From contig JAKAWO010000003.1 in assembly GCA_021827255.1 (NCBI GenBank), forward strand, positions 1 to 37,910: DNA of 37,910 bases, in the 5' to 3' direction. Shown here piece by piece: positions 1 to 8,021 of this stretch. The number at the start of each line of letters is the position of its first letter. The first letter of the stretch is position 1. The stretch comes from Acidobacteriota bacterium. Lineage in GTDB: Bacteria; Acidobacteriota; Terriglobia; UBA7540. The notes under the pieces are model-generated. The model was given only the letters and a program-made list of their open reading frames with translations, was not told the DNA's origin and searched no databases. The position numbers and the translations under genes are program-made.

Positions 1-1620
1 GCCGCGGTGATACTGAAGATAGAGTTCACTTTTCCAGACCGGGAGGTTCAGCTTGGCGAGATCGCTCTCGACATCGTTGAAGAACTCCTGGGCGGTCGAG
101 AACTTGAAGTTCGGGAAGGCGGCTTGGGGCGAATTCTGCCATCTCACGGCGGCGTCGAGCATCGCCCGCGTTGGCCCGCCGCCGTGATCGCCCACCCCAT
201 AGAGGAGCATCTGCTGGCGGTAGCCTGAGCACAAGGGAGTGTCTTCAGCAATGTACTGAGAGTCCCGGACAGGACTGATGCCGTTCGAGTAGCCGTGGGG
301 AAAATAGGTGAGCACGCGGCTGCCATCGGGCGACTCCCACCAGAAGAGCTTGTAGGGAAACGGCGTGGTGTCATTCCAGGACATTTTCTGGGTGATGAAA
401 TAGTCCACGCCGGAGCGCTTGTAAATCTGAGCGAGTTGCCAGCTATAGCCAAACGAATCGGGATTCCAGCCGATCTTCACATCCACGCCGAACTTCTGCT
501 GGAAATACCGCTTGCCGGTCAGGAGCTGACGCACCAGGGATTCACCGCAGGGCATGTTGAGGTCCGGTTCGCACCACATGCCGCCCACCATCTCCCAGCG
601 GCCGTCTTTCACCCGCCGCTGAATCTCTTCAAACTCCGGGGGATAGTATTTTTCCAGCCACAGAAAGTCCTGAGCGGAGGACTGCGCGTAAATGAAGCCG
701 GGATACTCGCCGATGAGCTCGAGCGCCGTGCCGAAGGTGTCGCGCACCACCTCCAGCGCTTCTTCCCAGGGCCACAGCCAGGCCAGGTCAATGTGAGAAT
801 TCCCGACGGCGCGAATGGTGAATTGCTTCATCCATCCCGCCAAGGGTTGCATTTTCCGGTCCGCTTCGGTCAGTGACTGATCGAACACTTTCTGGTCGCC
901 GTGCTCGAGCGCGCCAAAATCAATGGTCTTGACCGCAGCCGCCAGTTGCGAGTTTCGCTCCGCCTGGCCTTCAGGAAATCCACGCGAGGCCGCCTGAACG
1001 GCCAAAATTTCTTCCAGCATCGTCTGGGGGTTTGACCGAGTGACGGGATAATCCACTTCGAGGCGTGAAAAAATGCCCGCCGGGTCGGGCGCGTAAGCGG
1101 CGATCAAAAACTTCTGGCCCGGCGCCGCGCTGTCGGTCAGCAGAATCGGTTGCTGAGTGTTGCGGTACGCCATCTCGATCAGCGAGCCGCCAGAAAAGGC
1201 TCGCATCAAACCGGGTCCGCCGAAGAAGAGGCGCAGGTCGAGGCGAACAGGGAGTCCTTCGATGTCATATCCGCCCATCGTCTTGGGAATGACAATCCAT
1301 TTGCGAAACCACATCCCCATCCCGTTGGGCAGAGGCTGGCGGTGCTCGCCCGGCTTGAGGCGGTGAAAGATGGGCCAGGTGGAATCGTCAAGGCTCGGAT
1401 CCTCAGGGTGAGACAAATTATCGGGATGCATTTTCCACCCTCGAATGGGTTCTCCTAGCATGGCCTCGAGTTTCGCCAGTGGTTCGGCAAAAGGATTGTT
1501 CTGAAAGCCGCGAGCGCGAGCTTGCGGCGCCGCTAACAGGACACCTGCATTCAGCCATCGTTCCACTAGAAGGGAGGATGCCGAAGCTTGAAGAAATCTG
1601 CGGCGGTCGAGTGAGCGCAT
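1..1620 (-). CDS. GH38 alpha-mannosidase, Tat-exported, 3' end cut by window edge
   Basis: The frame is open from the ATG at 1620 to base 1 (540 residues, no stop), so the ORF track missed it. The product should hydrolyse alpha-mannosides outside the cytoplasm. The N-terminus DRRRFLQA is a twin-arginine export motif followed by a hydrophobic stretch. A beta-type N-terminal region of about 250 residues precedes the GH38 catalytic domain. That domain shows GNSHIDLAWLW near residue 273 (zinc-binding His and Asp of the family) and GWNPDSFGYS near 388, whose Asp matches the family nucleophile. The start is supported by GGAGG seven bases upstream. GH38 enzymes of this type are usually 800-1000 residues, so roughly half the protein lies outside the window. 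Family assignment is firm; substrate linkage is not visible. Confidence 0.93.
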   Translation of the reverse strand, partial: MRSLDRRRFLQASASSLLVERWLNAGVLLAAPQARARGFQNNPFAEPLAKLEAMLGEPIRGWKMHPDNLSHPEDPSLDDSTWPIFHRLKPGEHRQPLPNGMGMWFRKWIVIPKTMGGYDIEGLPVRLDLRLFFGGPGLMRAFSGGSLIEMAYRNTQQPILLTDSAAPGQKFLIAAYAPDPAGIFSRLEVDYPVTRSNPQTMLEEILAVQAASRGFPEGQAERNSQLAAAVKTIDFGALEHGDQKVFDQSLTEADRKMQPLAGWMKQFTIRAVGNSHIDLAWLWPWEEALEVVRDTFGTALELIGEYPGFIYAQSSAQDFLWLEKYYPPEFEEIQRRVKDGRWEMVGGMWCEPDLNMPCGESLVRQLLTGKRYFQQKFGVDVKIGWNPDSFGYSWQLAQIYKRSGVDYFITQKMSWNDTTPFPYKLFWWESPDGSRVLTYFPHGYSNGISPVRDSQYIAEDTPLCSGYRQQMLLYGVGDHGGGPTRAMLDAAVRWQNSPQAAFPNFKFSTAQEFFNDVESDLAKLNLPVWKSELYLQYHRG

Positions 1621-1638
1621 TTTCTAACCTCCAGGGCT

Positions 1639-1681
1639 GCCGGAGGACCGCGGGGGCGCGCGCCTCCGGCTCACCAGTATA
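1639..1681 (-). promoter_or_regulatory. possible -10 box and 5' leader hairpin of the alpha-mannosidase gene
   Basis: Read on the minus strand, TATACT (1676-1681) lies about 56 bases before the GH38 start. It is followed by an inverted repeat GCCGGAGG...CCTCCGGC (8-bp arms, 16-base loop, 1639-1670) that would fold in the mRNA leader. No good -35 element is visible, so the promoter call is weak. The hairpin itself is plain in the sequence. Confidence 0.25.
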
Positions 1682-1755
1682 ATCCGCGGCGAGATGATGG
1701 GCCGCGGCCTCGTTGAACTATAAATCCATCCTGCCTCGGGCGGCAAGGGGCGGCG

Positions 1756-2721
1756 TTATTCGAGGGGCTCAAAGCGCCCTCCCTTCCAAGGGCAGACCTT
1801 CTCAACGGCAAGCGTCCGGACGGGCGCGCCGCGCCCGATGACGTAAAAACGGACGCGACCTTTCCAGATGGGAACCATCCTGCCGCCTTGCAGTTCAAAG
1901 GTAACCTTGCCCTGCGTTTTTGTGCCGGGCGCGCCGATATTTCTTACTGCGGGCGCGAGCACTTTGATTGCAGAGGGATAGAAGGTGAAATTTGTCAGTT
2001 CGAGCGGGGCTTGCCAAACCGTGCGGAATCCTTGCGCGCTCACCTGGCGGATCACCATTTTTCTGAGGCTCGATCCAAGCCCGGAGGGCGCGGCTTCGGT
2101 TGAAACCAGGCATTCGCCGCCACTGCCGCGAAGGTCCTGAACCTCCATAGCTTTGATGGCCGTTCCCATGCCGGCGTAAGGGAAACTGAGGAACGGCCCG
2201 CCGACATACTTGCCGTTGGCCGGACTGAAAAGCTGGAGCTGCACTTGGGCCAAGGCGCGGGTGCCGACCCAGGCAACCAGCAGAGGCTTTCCTTGCGCGC
2301 GGGGCACGAGAAACCGGACGATCACGGCATGCCCTGCCACAAAGTCGTGGAGATAATCGCCGCCCATCGCGTCCAGGAGCGCGCGGTCGGTGGGGAAGCG
2401 ATCCGGCGGTATCTGTTTGATCGAGCGGCTATCCGCCCAGCCAATTACCTTCTCCAGGTTCGCTGGATTCGCCGCCGCGAGGCGTACCCACGCAACCCCG
2501 CCTTTCGATTTCGTTTCGAGCATCTCCGCCAGCTCGCCTCGGCCGAGCTTCCCTATCACGGCCTTTGCGTCGGCGGGTTTTCTTAAGAGAACAGTCCCTC
2601 GATCGGGAACGTAAGCCCAGGCGAGCCGCACAGGGGTTGTTGGCTTCTCGCGCCGTCGGGCAAAAGCAGGCGGGAAGACCCATGCGGCAAGCACAATGGC
2701 GGCAATCACGCGCTGGCTCAT
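1756..2721 (-). CDS. secreted protein with N-terminal SH3-like domain, function unknown
   Basis: A 321-residue protein starting at ATG 2721. Residues 1-21 form a Sec signal peptide ending PAFA. Residues of about 35-85 (YVPDRGTVLLRKPADAKAVIGKLGRGE...VAWVRL) look like a bacterial SH3 domain, a fold that often binds peptidoglycan or peptides. The remaining 230 residues are beta-rich with no motif I recognise and no catalytic signature. It lies 135 bp upstream of the alpha-mannosidase on the same strand, so the two may share a transcript, although a separate -10 box for the mannosidase is possible. Envelope location is inferred from the signal peptide. The reading frame is well supported; the function is open. 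Confidence 0.75.
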   Translation of the reverse strand: MSQRVIAAIVLAAWVFPPAFARRREKPTTPVRLAWAYVPDRGTVLLRKPADAKAVIGKLGRGELAEMLETKSKGGVAWVRLAAANPANLEKVIGWADSRSIKQIPPDRFPTDRALLDAMGGDYLHDFVAGHAVIVRFLVPRAQGKPLLVAWVGTRALAQVQLQLFSPANGKYVGGPFLSFPYAGMGTAIKAMEVQDLRGSGGECLVSTEAAPSGLGSSLRKMVIRQVSAQGFRTVWQAPLELTNFTFYPSAIKVLAPAVRNIGAPGTKTQGKVTFELQGGRMVPIWKGRVRFYVIGRGAPVRTLAVEKVCPWKGGRFEPLE

Positions 2722-2731
2722 TCTGCCTGCT

Positions 2732-2760
2732 ATTGTTCACTCCAAAGCGTACTTTGACAA
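2732..2760 (-). promoter_or_regulatory. candidate promoter for the SH3-like secreted protein gene
   Basis: On the minus strand TTGTCA (2755-2760) and AACAAT (2732-2737) are separated by exactly 17 bases. They match sigma-70 consensus at 5/6 and 4/6 positions. The predicted transcription start falls only a few bases before the ATG at 2721, which would give a very short leader. The same bases read TTGACA on the plus strand, but no fitting -10 follows there. Confidence 0.4.
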
Positions 2761-2901
2761 TTGGAATTTTCCATTCGCTTCACGACGCCCTACTTGTTGT
2801 CCGCTACGGCCTTGCTCCCGGGTGGGCCTTTCGAATGGAAACTGGGGGGAAAGAGTTGTAAGCTTTTGCTTGAGACGACGTTGGGAGAGGAGGGTCCTCC
2901 G

Positions 2902-4938
2902 TTGCTCGCCTTCAGGTCCTACCTCGGCTTCTTAATCTTTGTATCCGTGATCTTGGGGGTCTGTTTCGGCGCTCGGCCTGCGCTAGCCCAAGGACCTCCT
3001 GGCGCCATGATGGCGCCCCCCGAAGAGATGAACTTTGGCGTCAGTCAAATGGGCGCTCTGGCCCGCAATCAGAAAGAGTGGGCGGTTGCGGGCCGGGTGA
3101 TGACCATGTCGGGAAATTTCATCCGGGGCGCCCACGTGCTGGTCAGCCCTCTCCAGGCGGACGATCGCCGGGTTCTCGAGTCGGGTGCTTCGGGCGATTT
3201 CCAGACTGTCTATTTTTTGACCGAGCTGTACGTCACGGATTTTGAAGTGTGGCTGACTGTTAAGAAGGAAGGCTTCGAGACGGCGCACGAACTCATCCAT
3301 TACGCTGATTTCCCCAACCCGGTTTGGCTTCCGATAACGCTCCGGACGGAAGGGCAGGACCCTACGCTGCTTCCGCGGCAGGAACTTATTTCGCACCTCG
3401 TGCCTGAACTTCAATCGCTCGGGCCTTCCGACGGGCTCCTGGCCAAGAGCGAAAAGGAGTATGCGAAGGGTGTGCGGGAATTTGTCGGCAAAGGCCGCCC
3501 GGACCTTTCGTTGGATGATTTTTACGATGTGGCCAGGCGCAATCCGAATTGCGCAAAGTGTCGAACCATGCTGGCGCTGGCCGAACTTGACTCCGGCAAC
3601 TGGGACGGCGCGGCGCGGAACGCTGAATCGGCCGCCCAATGGACTCTGAAAAACACGGCGGGCGGGAGCCCTGAAGCCCTGGAGTTGGCTGGCGTGATGG
3701 AAAGCTGGCTTCACAATCCAAAGGCTGCGACCTATTTCCTGGTCGATGCGCACAAGCTGAAGCCGAGTGACCCGCTCGTGCTTCAGGAAATCGGGCGCGC
3801 ACAATTCGAGCTTGGAAGGTTTGAAGTGGCCGACACTTACCTTTCAAAGTCCATAGCGGCCGGCGCAGGGCCCGAGGCGCGTCTCCTCAAGGTGCAGGCC
3901 CTGCTCGGCGAAGGCAGTCTCGATAAGGCGAATGCGGAAATGCGCCGTTTCCTGAACGGACGGAAAGTGGAAACGATGCCGATCGAGGTTCGCCGAGTCT
4001 GGGCCGAGCTTCAAAATGGCAAGCAGATAAGGGCCCTTTACGCCGAATCGGGCAAGAGAAAGGTAAGAACAGCCGCCTCTTTCGACTACCTCCACTACAC
4101 CGCCCGGCAACTCAAGGGCTTGGTACCCGCCAAAGACCAGAGCCGACTGAAACCGATTCTGGCTGCGGTCGGGGAGAATGTCGCCGCCCTATTCCGAAAT
4201 TTCCAGAACACGATTTCGGTGGAGCAGATTCGCCAGGAACAACTTCGTCGGAATGGCAAGATTTCAGCGTCTCGTAGCGGGAAGTATCGTTATCTCTGCC
4301 TGGTGCCTTCCCACCACTCGATTCTCGGATTCACCGAATACCGGCAGAACGTGGAGCGGGGTGGAGGATTGCCCAGGGGGCTGGACAGAGGCTACATGTT
4401 GACCTCGGGATTTGCGTCGGCAGCGCTTGTCCTCCACCCCGCTTTTCAGTCTCAATCAAAATTTCGCTACCTTGGCCGCCAGGTGGTGGACGGCCACGAG
4501 ACCTACGTCATTGCTTTCGCCCAGGAACCGATGAAGGCTCGGCTGATGGGAGCCTTCGATTTCGGCAATCACCGCGCGCTGATTTTCGAGCAGGGTTTGG
4601 CCTGGGTCAACACCCGGAATGACGAGATCGTCCGTCTCCGCACCGACCTGCTAAAGCCGTTACCCGAAGTCCGACTGAGGGAAGAAACCACCCAGATTGA
4701 TTACCACGATGTGCGCTTCAAGAAGCTGGCGCGAGCATTCCCGCTTCCGGAGACGGTTGTTGTGACCGTCCATTGGAACGGCAAGAGGCTTCGCAATGTG
4801 CATCGCTATTCGGATTTCAAGCTCTACAATGTGGGTCTCTCTGAAAAAATCAAAGTGCCCAAAACGCAGAACGCGGCCTCCAAAGCCGTGACCGATTCCT
4901 CCAACCCGCCGGTGGGGTCGAAAGTGGCCCAACCGTAA
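2902..4938 (+). CDS. secreted TPR protein with carboxypeptidase-regulatory-like domain (TTG start)
   Basis: The track opens this frame at 2761, but TTG 2902 is the better start: GGAGAGGAGGGT sits just upstream, and the protein then begins with a textbook signal peptide (YLGFLIFVSVILGVCFGARPALA/Q). That gives 678 residues. After a Met/Pro-rich linker, residues of about 55-145 (VAGRVMTMSGNFIRGAHVLV...) resemble a carboxypeptidase-regulatory beta-sandwich. Residues of about 190-360 contain degenerate TPR helices (DPLVLQEIGRAQFELGRFEVAD). The C-terminal third, from about residue 450, is beta-rich with KFRYLGRQVVDGHETYVIAF, a layout seen in Acidobacteriota surface proteins of unknown role. It is probably periplasmic or outer-membrane associated. 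No enzyme motif is seen. It diverges from the SH3-like gene. Confidence 0.8.
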   Translation: MLAFRSYLGFLIFVSVILGVCFGARPALAQGPPGAMMAPPEEMNFGVSQMGALARNQKEWAVAGRVMTMSGNFIRGAHVLVSPLQADDRRVLESGASGDFQTVYFLTELYVTDFEVWLTVKKEGFETAHELIHYADFPNPVWLPITLRTEGQDPTLLPRQELISHLVPELQSLGPSDGLLAKSEKEYAKGVREFVGKGRPDLSLDDFYDVARRNPNCAKCRTMLALAELDSGNWDGAARNAESAAQWTLKNTAGGSPEALELAGVMESWLHNPKAATYFLVDAHKLKPSDPLVLQEIGRAQFELGRFEVADTYLSKSIAAGAGPEARLLKVQALLGEGSLDKANAEMRRFLNGRKVETMPIEVRRVWAELQNGKQIRALYAESGKRKVRTAASFDYLHYTARQLKGLVPAKDQSRLKPILAAVGENVAALFRNFQNTISVEQIRQEQLRRNGKISASRSGKYRYLCLVPSHHSILGFTEYRQNVERGGGLPRGLDRGYMLTSGFASAALVLHPAFQSQSKFRYLGRQVVDGHETYVIAFAQEPMKARLMGAFDFGNHRALIFEQGLAWVNTRNDEIVRLRTDLLKPLPEVRLREETTQIDYHDVRFKKLARAFPLPETVVVTVHWNGKRLRNVHRYSDFKLYNVGLSEKIKVPKTQNAASKAVTDSSNPPVGSKVAQP

Positions 4939-4988
4939 TCGCCATTGCAGCCCGCGCGAAAACGGCATCCGAAAACTTTCGTTACGCA

Positions 4989-4994
4989 TATAAT
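4989..4994 (+). promoter_or_regulatory. perfect -10 box upstream of gatB
   Basis: A consensus TATAAT lies 80 bases before gatB and just after the preceding gene ends. No convincing -35 is visible 17 bases upstream. The expected start of transcription is at about 5001, where ATG 5002 opens a nine-codon ORF ending at 5031. This may be a leaderless leader peptide or chance. Confidence 0.4.
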
Positions 4995-5073
4995 GGCTGT
5001 GATGCGCTTGGACGGACTGGCAGGACGGTGAAGCGCGGCGCTCGGTCGTCCGCCATGCGACGAAGAAGCTCAG

Positions 5074-6546
5074 ATGGCCACGGCAATTTCAGAAAAGGCG
5101 GGTGTCAAAGCGGAGCACGAGCCGGTCATCGGCCTCGAAGTTCACGTCCAGCTACTCACTCAGTCCAAAGCCTTCTGTTCCTGTTCGACCCGGTTCGGCG
5201 ACCCGCCCAATTCGAATACCTGCCCGGTGTGCCTGGGCCTCCCGGGAGCGCTGCCGGTTCTGAACCGCGAGGCCGTGAGCATGGCGATGAAGGCGGCGAT
5301 GGCTCTTGGTTGCGCGATCAATTCCCGTTCGCGTTTCGCGCGGAAGAATTATTTTTATCCTGATTTGCCGAAGGGTTACCAAATCTCACAGTACGAAGAA
5401 CCGCTGGCCGAACGGGGCTGGCTGGAGATTGAAGTGAACGGCGCGCGGCGGCGCATTGGCATCACCCGAGTCCACATGGAAGAGGACGCCGGCAAATCGC
5501 TGCACGAAGGTTTTGCGGATTCCGACACCAAGTCCTACATTGACCTCAATCGCTCGGGGGTGCCGCTGATCGAGATTGTCAGCGAGCCTGATCTGCGCTC
5601 GCCCGAGGAAGCTTACGACTACCTGACGCGCCTGAGAACGCTGATGCTCTATCTGGGCGTCTCGGACTGCAACATGGAGGAGGGCAGCTTGCGGTGCGAC
5701 GCCAACGTCAGCGTCCGGCCTGCCGACTCGCCGGATTTCGGCGTCAAGACGGAAGTGAAGAACCTGAACTCATTCAAATTTCTGCAACGGGCGCTAGCCT
5801 ACGAGATCGAGCGCCAAATTCGAGTTCTGGAGCACGGCGGCGCGATCGAGCAGGAGACGCGGCTTTGGGACAGCCGCGAGCAGAAGACCTTCGGCATGCG
5901 GAGCAAGGAATTCGCGCACGACTACCGATATTTTCCCGAGCCTGATCTCGCCCCGCTCGAAGTTTCCGAGGCGTGGAAAGAAGAAGTTCGCAGGTCGTTG
6001 CCGGAATTACCGGAGTCGCGGCGCCATCGGCTGATGGCCCAGTACGCTCTGCCGGCTTACGACGCCACTCAGCTCACGTCCTCGCGCGAGCTGGCTGATT
6101 TTTTTGAGGCGACGGCCAAGACTTCGGGAGAGTCTAAACTTGCCGCCAACTGGATTCTGAGCGAATTGCTCTATCTCTTGGGGGAAGCGGGCCGGGCGAT
6201 CTCCGAATCTCCGGTTTCGCCGAGCCATCTGGCGGAATTGATCCGGCTGATTTCCGGTGGGACACTTTCCGGAAAGATGGGAAAGGAAGTTCTTGCCCAG
6301 ATGTTCAGGTCGGGGCAGCCCGCCTCGGCGGTGACGGCGGAGCGAGGGCTCGAGCAGATCACCGACCAGGAAAAGATCGCCGCGGTGGTTCGAGAAATCA
6401 TTGCCGCCCATCCTCAACAAGCCGAGCAGTACCGGAAGGGCAAAACGGCGACGCTCGGCTGGTTCGTCGGCCAAGTGATGAAGGCCACGCGCGGCCAGGC
6501 GAACCCGCAGGCCGCGCAGGAGACATTGAAAAAGGAGCTGGGATGA
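5074..6546 (+). CDS. gatB: aspartyl/glutamyl-tRNA(Asn/Gln) amidotransferase subunit B
   Basis: A 490-residue protein of the usual GatB length. It starts at ATG 5074, placing the conserved [10 protein letters not shown] at about residue 22. GatB binds the misacylated tRNA and carries the kinase site that activates Asp-tRNA(Asn) or Glu-tRNA(Gln) for transamidation in the GatCAB complex. Visible signatures are [17 protein letters not shown] near residue 197, the cradle region ([20 protein letters not shown]), and the C-terminal YqeY-like tail ending [18 protein letters not shown] weak GAAGAAG ribosome site precedes the start. gatA and gatC are not in the window, so the complex is encoded at split loci. 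Cytoplasmic housekeeping enzyme. Confidence 0.97.
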   Translation: MATAISEKAGVKAEHEPVIGLEVHVQLLTQSKAFCSCSTRFGDPPNSNTCPVCLGLPGALPVLNREAVSMAMKAAMALGCAINSRSRFARKNYFYPDLPKGYQISQYEEPLAERGWLEIEVNGARRRIGITRVHMEEDAGKSLHEGFADSDTKSYIDLNRSGVPLIEIVSEPDLRSPEEAYDYLTRLRTLMLYLGVSDCNMEEGSLRCDANVSVRPADSPDFGVKTEVKNLNSFKFLQRALAYEIERQIRVLEHGGAIEQETRLWDSREQKTFGMRSKEFAHDYRYFPEPDLAPLEVSEAWKEEVRRSLPELPESRRHRLMAQYALPAYDATQLTSSRELADFFEATAKTSGESKLAANWILSELLYLLGEAGRAISESPVSPSHLAELIRLISGGTLSGKMGKEVLAQMFRSGQPASAVTAERGLEQITDQEKIAAVVREIIAAHPQQAEQYRKGKTATLGWFVGQVMKATRGQANPQAAQETLKKELG

Positions 6547-6615
6547 GCGGCGACGGATATTGCTCAGCCGATGGGCGACGGTTGAGTTTTTTCGCCTCGC
6601 CCAGGTGGTGCTTTG

Positions 6616-7974
6616 ATGAAAGCGAGAAGCCTTAGACTCGCGCTGGCGGCGCTGGCGATTCTCTCGGCCGGGGCGGGGCGGCCTTTGTGGGCGGCGGCGC
6701 AGACCTCCGCGCCGCGGCCACAACAGAGGGTCTTGCCCGCTGAACATCCAAGATCCTCCAAGGTATCCCCTGCCGGAACCGCTCAGGCACGAGCCAATGC
6801 GCTTCTTGAGGAAGGCGTGACGCTCCAGCAGGAAGGCAAAATAGCGGCGGCGATTCTCAAGTTTCGGGAGGCCATCCAAGCCAACCCGAATTGGTCCAGG
6901 GCCTACGTGGCCCTTGGCGGCGCGCTGGACCGCCATCACGATCTGCCGGGCGCCATGGAGGAATACCGCAAGGCTTTGCGCTTGGATCCCGATGACGCGC
7001 TGGCGCACCTCAATCTGGGCATGGCGCTGCGGCGCCAAGGACATATGAGGGCGGCGCTGGGAGAGCTGGCGAAGGCGGTGGATCTCGCGCCCGAAAGCGC
7101 CACGGCGCACAACGAATTCGGCCTAGCTCTGGCGCTCGATGGAGTTTTGCACACCGCCGTCCAGCAATTCCGCACCGCGGTCATGCTGAAACCGGATTGG
7201 GCTGCGGCCCGGAACAATTTGGCGAACGCGCTTTCCCTGGGCGGCAATCTACACCAAGCTGTTCGCCAGTACCGAAAGGCGATCGCGCTGGCCCCTCATT
7301 GGGCGGAGCCGCACAACAACTTGGGCAACGCGTTGCGGGATTTGGGCGACAGCCAAGGAGCCGTGGCCGAGTACCAGAAAGCATTGCGTCTGGATCCAAA
7401 TTATGCTGCGGCGTACAACGATCTGGGGCTGGCGCTTAAAATGGGTGGCAACGTAGAAGGCGCCATCGCCGACTACCAGAAAGCCGTGCGCTTAAAGCCC
7501 GATTACACCGCGGCGCACAGCAACCTGGCGGCCGCTTATTACCAAAAGCACGAGTGGCAATTGGCGGTCGAGCAATACCGTGAGGCGGTGCGGGTCGAGC
7601 CGAAGATGGCCAGCGGCCACTTCAACCTGGGGTTGGCGCTGGAGGCGGCGGGCCGGCGTCACGCGGCGCTCGGCGAATACGAAGAAGCCATGAAGCTCTC
7701 ACCCCACATTGGGCTTTACCGAGAACAGTACCAGCGTCTGGCCCGGGAGCTGTCCAATCCGCCGGCCCCGCCGCCCAAAACCACTGGCGCCGCAACCGCT
7801 CCGCTGGTCCCGCCGCCCGCCCGCCAGGCCGGCGCCGCTTCGTCCAAAGCGCCGGCGGCGCCCGCGACTCGGGCGTCTTCCACCGAGCCTCCCAAACCCC
7901 AAAGGTCAAAGCGCAAACGGCGCGCTCCCCATTTGCTGCGCCGCCTGCTGCGCCGGCCTCTGCCGCCTAACTAA
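6616..7974 (+). CDS. secreted protein with about nine tandem TPR units
   Basis: The track begins at TTG 6613, but the ATG at 6616 is adjacent and preferred (452 residues). An N-terminal signal peptide (LRLALAALAILSAGAGRPLWA) precedes a linker. From about residue 57 to 365 there are roughly nine near-perfect 34-residue TPRs, with repeated cores such as AEPHNNLGNALRDLGDSQGA and AAAYNDLGLALKMGGNVEGA. The last 85 residues are Pro/Ala-rich and end in a strongly basic stretch (RSKRKRRAPHLLRRLLRR). TPR arrays are scaffolds for protein partners; no partner is encoded next to it except gatB, 69 bp upstream on the same strand, which is unlikely to be functionally linked. The basic tail is unusual for an exported protein and might bind an acidic surface or polymer (inference). 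Confidence 0.85.
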   Translation: MKARSLRLALAALAILSAGAGRPLWAAAQTSAPRPQQRVLPAEHPRSSKVSPAGTAQARANALLEEGVTLQQEGKIAAAILKFREAIQANPNWSRAYVALGGALDRHHDLPGAMEEYRKALRLDPDDALAHLNLGMALRRQGHMRAALGELAKAVDLAPESATAHNEFGLALALDGVLHTAVQQFRTAVMLKPDWAAARNNLANALSLGGNLHQAVRQYRKAIALAPHWAEPHNNLGNALRDLGDSQGAVAEYQKALRLDPNYAAAYNDLGLALKMGGNVEGAIADYQKAVRLKPDYTAAHSNLAAAYYQKHEWQLAVEQYREAVRVEPKMASGHFNLGLALEAAGRRHAALGEYEEAMKLSPHIGLYREQYQRLARELSNPPAPPPKTTGAATAPLVPPPARQAGAASSKAPAAPATRASSTEPPKPQRSKRKRRAPHLLRRLLRRPLPPN

Positions 7975-8021
7975 GATTCGTCCCATCGCGGCGCGAAGTG
8001 GTCGCGCGGAGTTTGCCGGAG

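Noticed and set aside
295-876. 193-residue plus-strand ORF
   Set aside because: It is antisense to the GH38 alpha-mannosidase, whose frame carries catalytic motifs.
6007-7110. 367-residue minus-strand ORF
   Set aside because: It is an Arg-rich shadow crossing gatB and the TPR gene.
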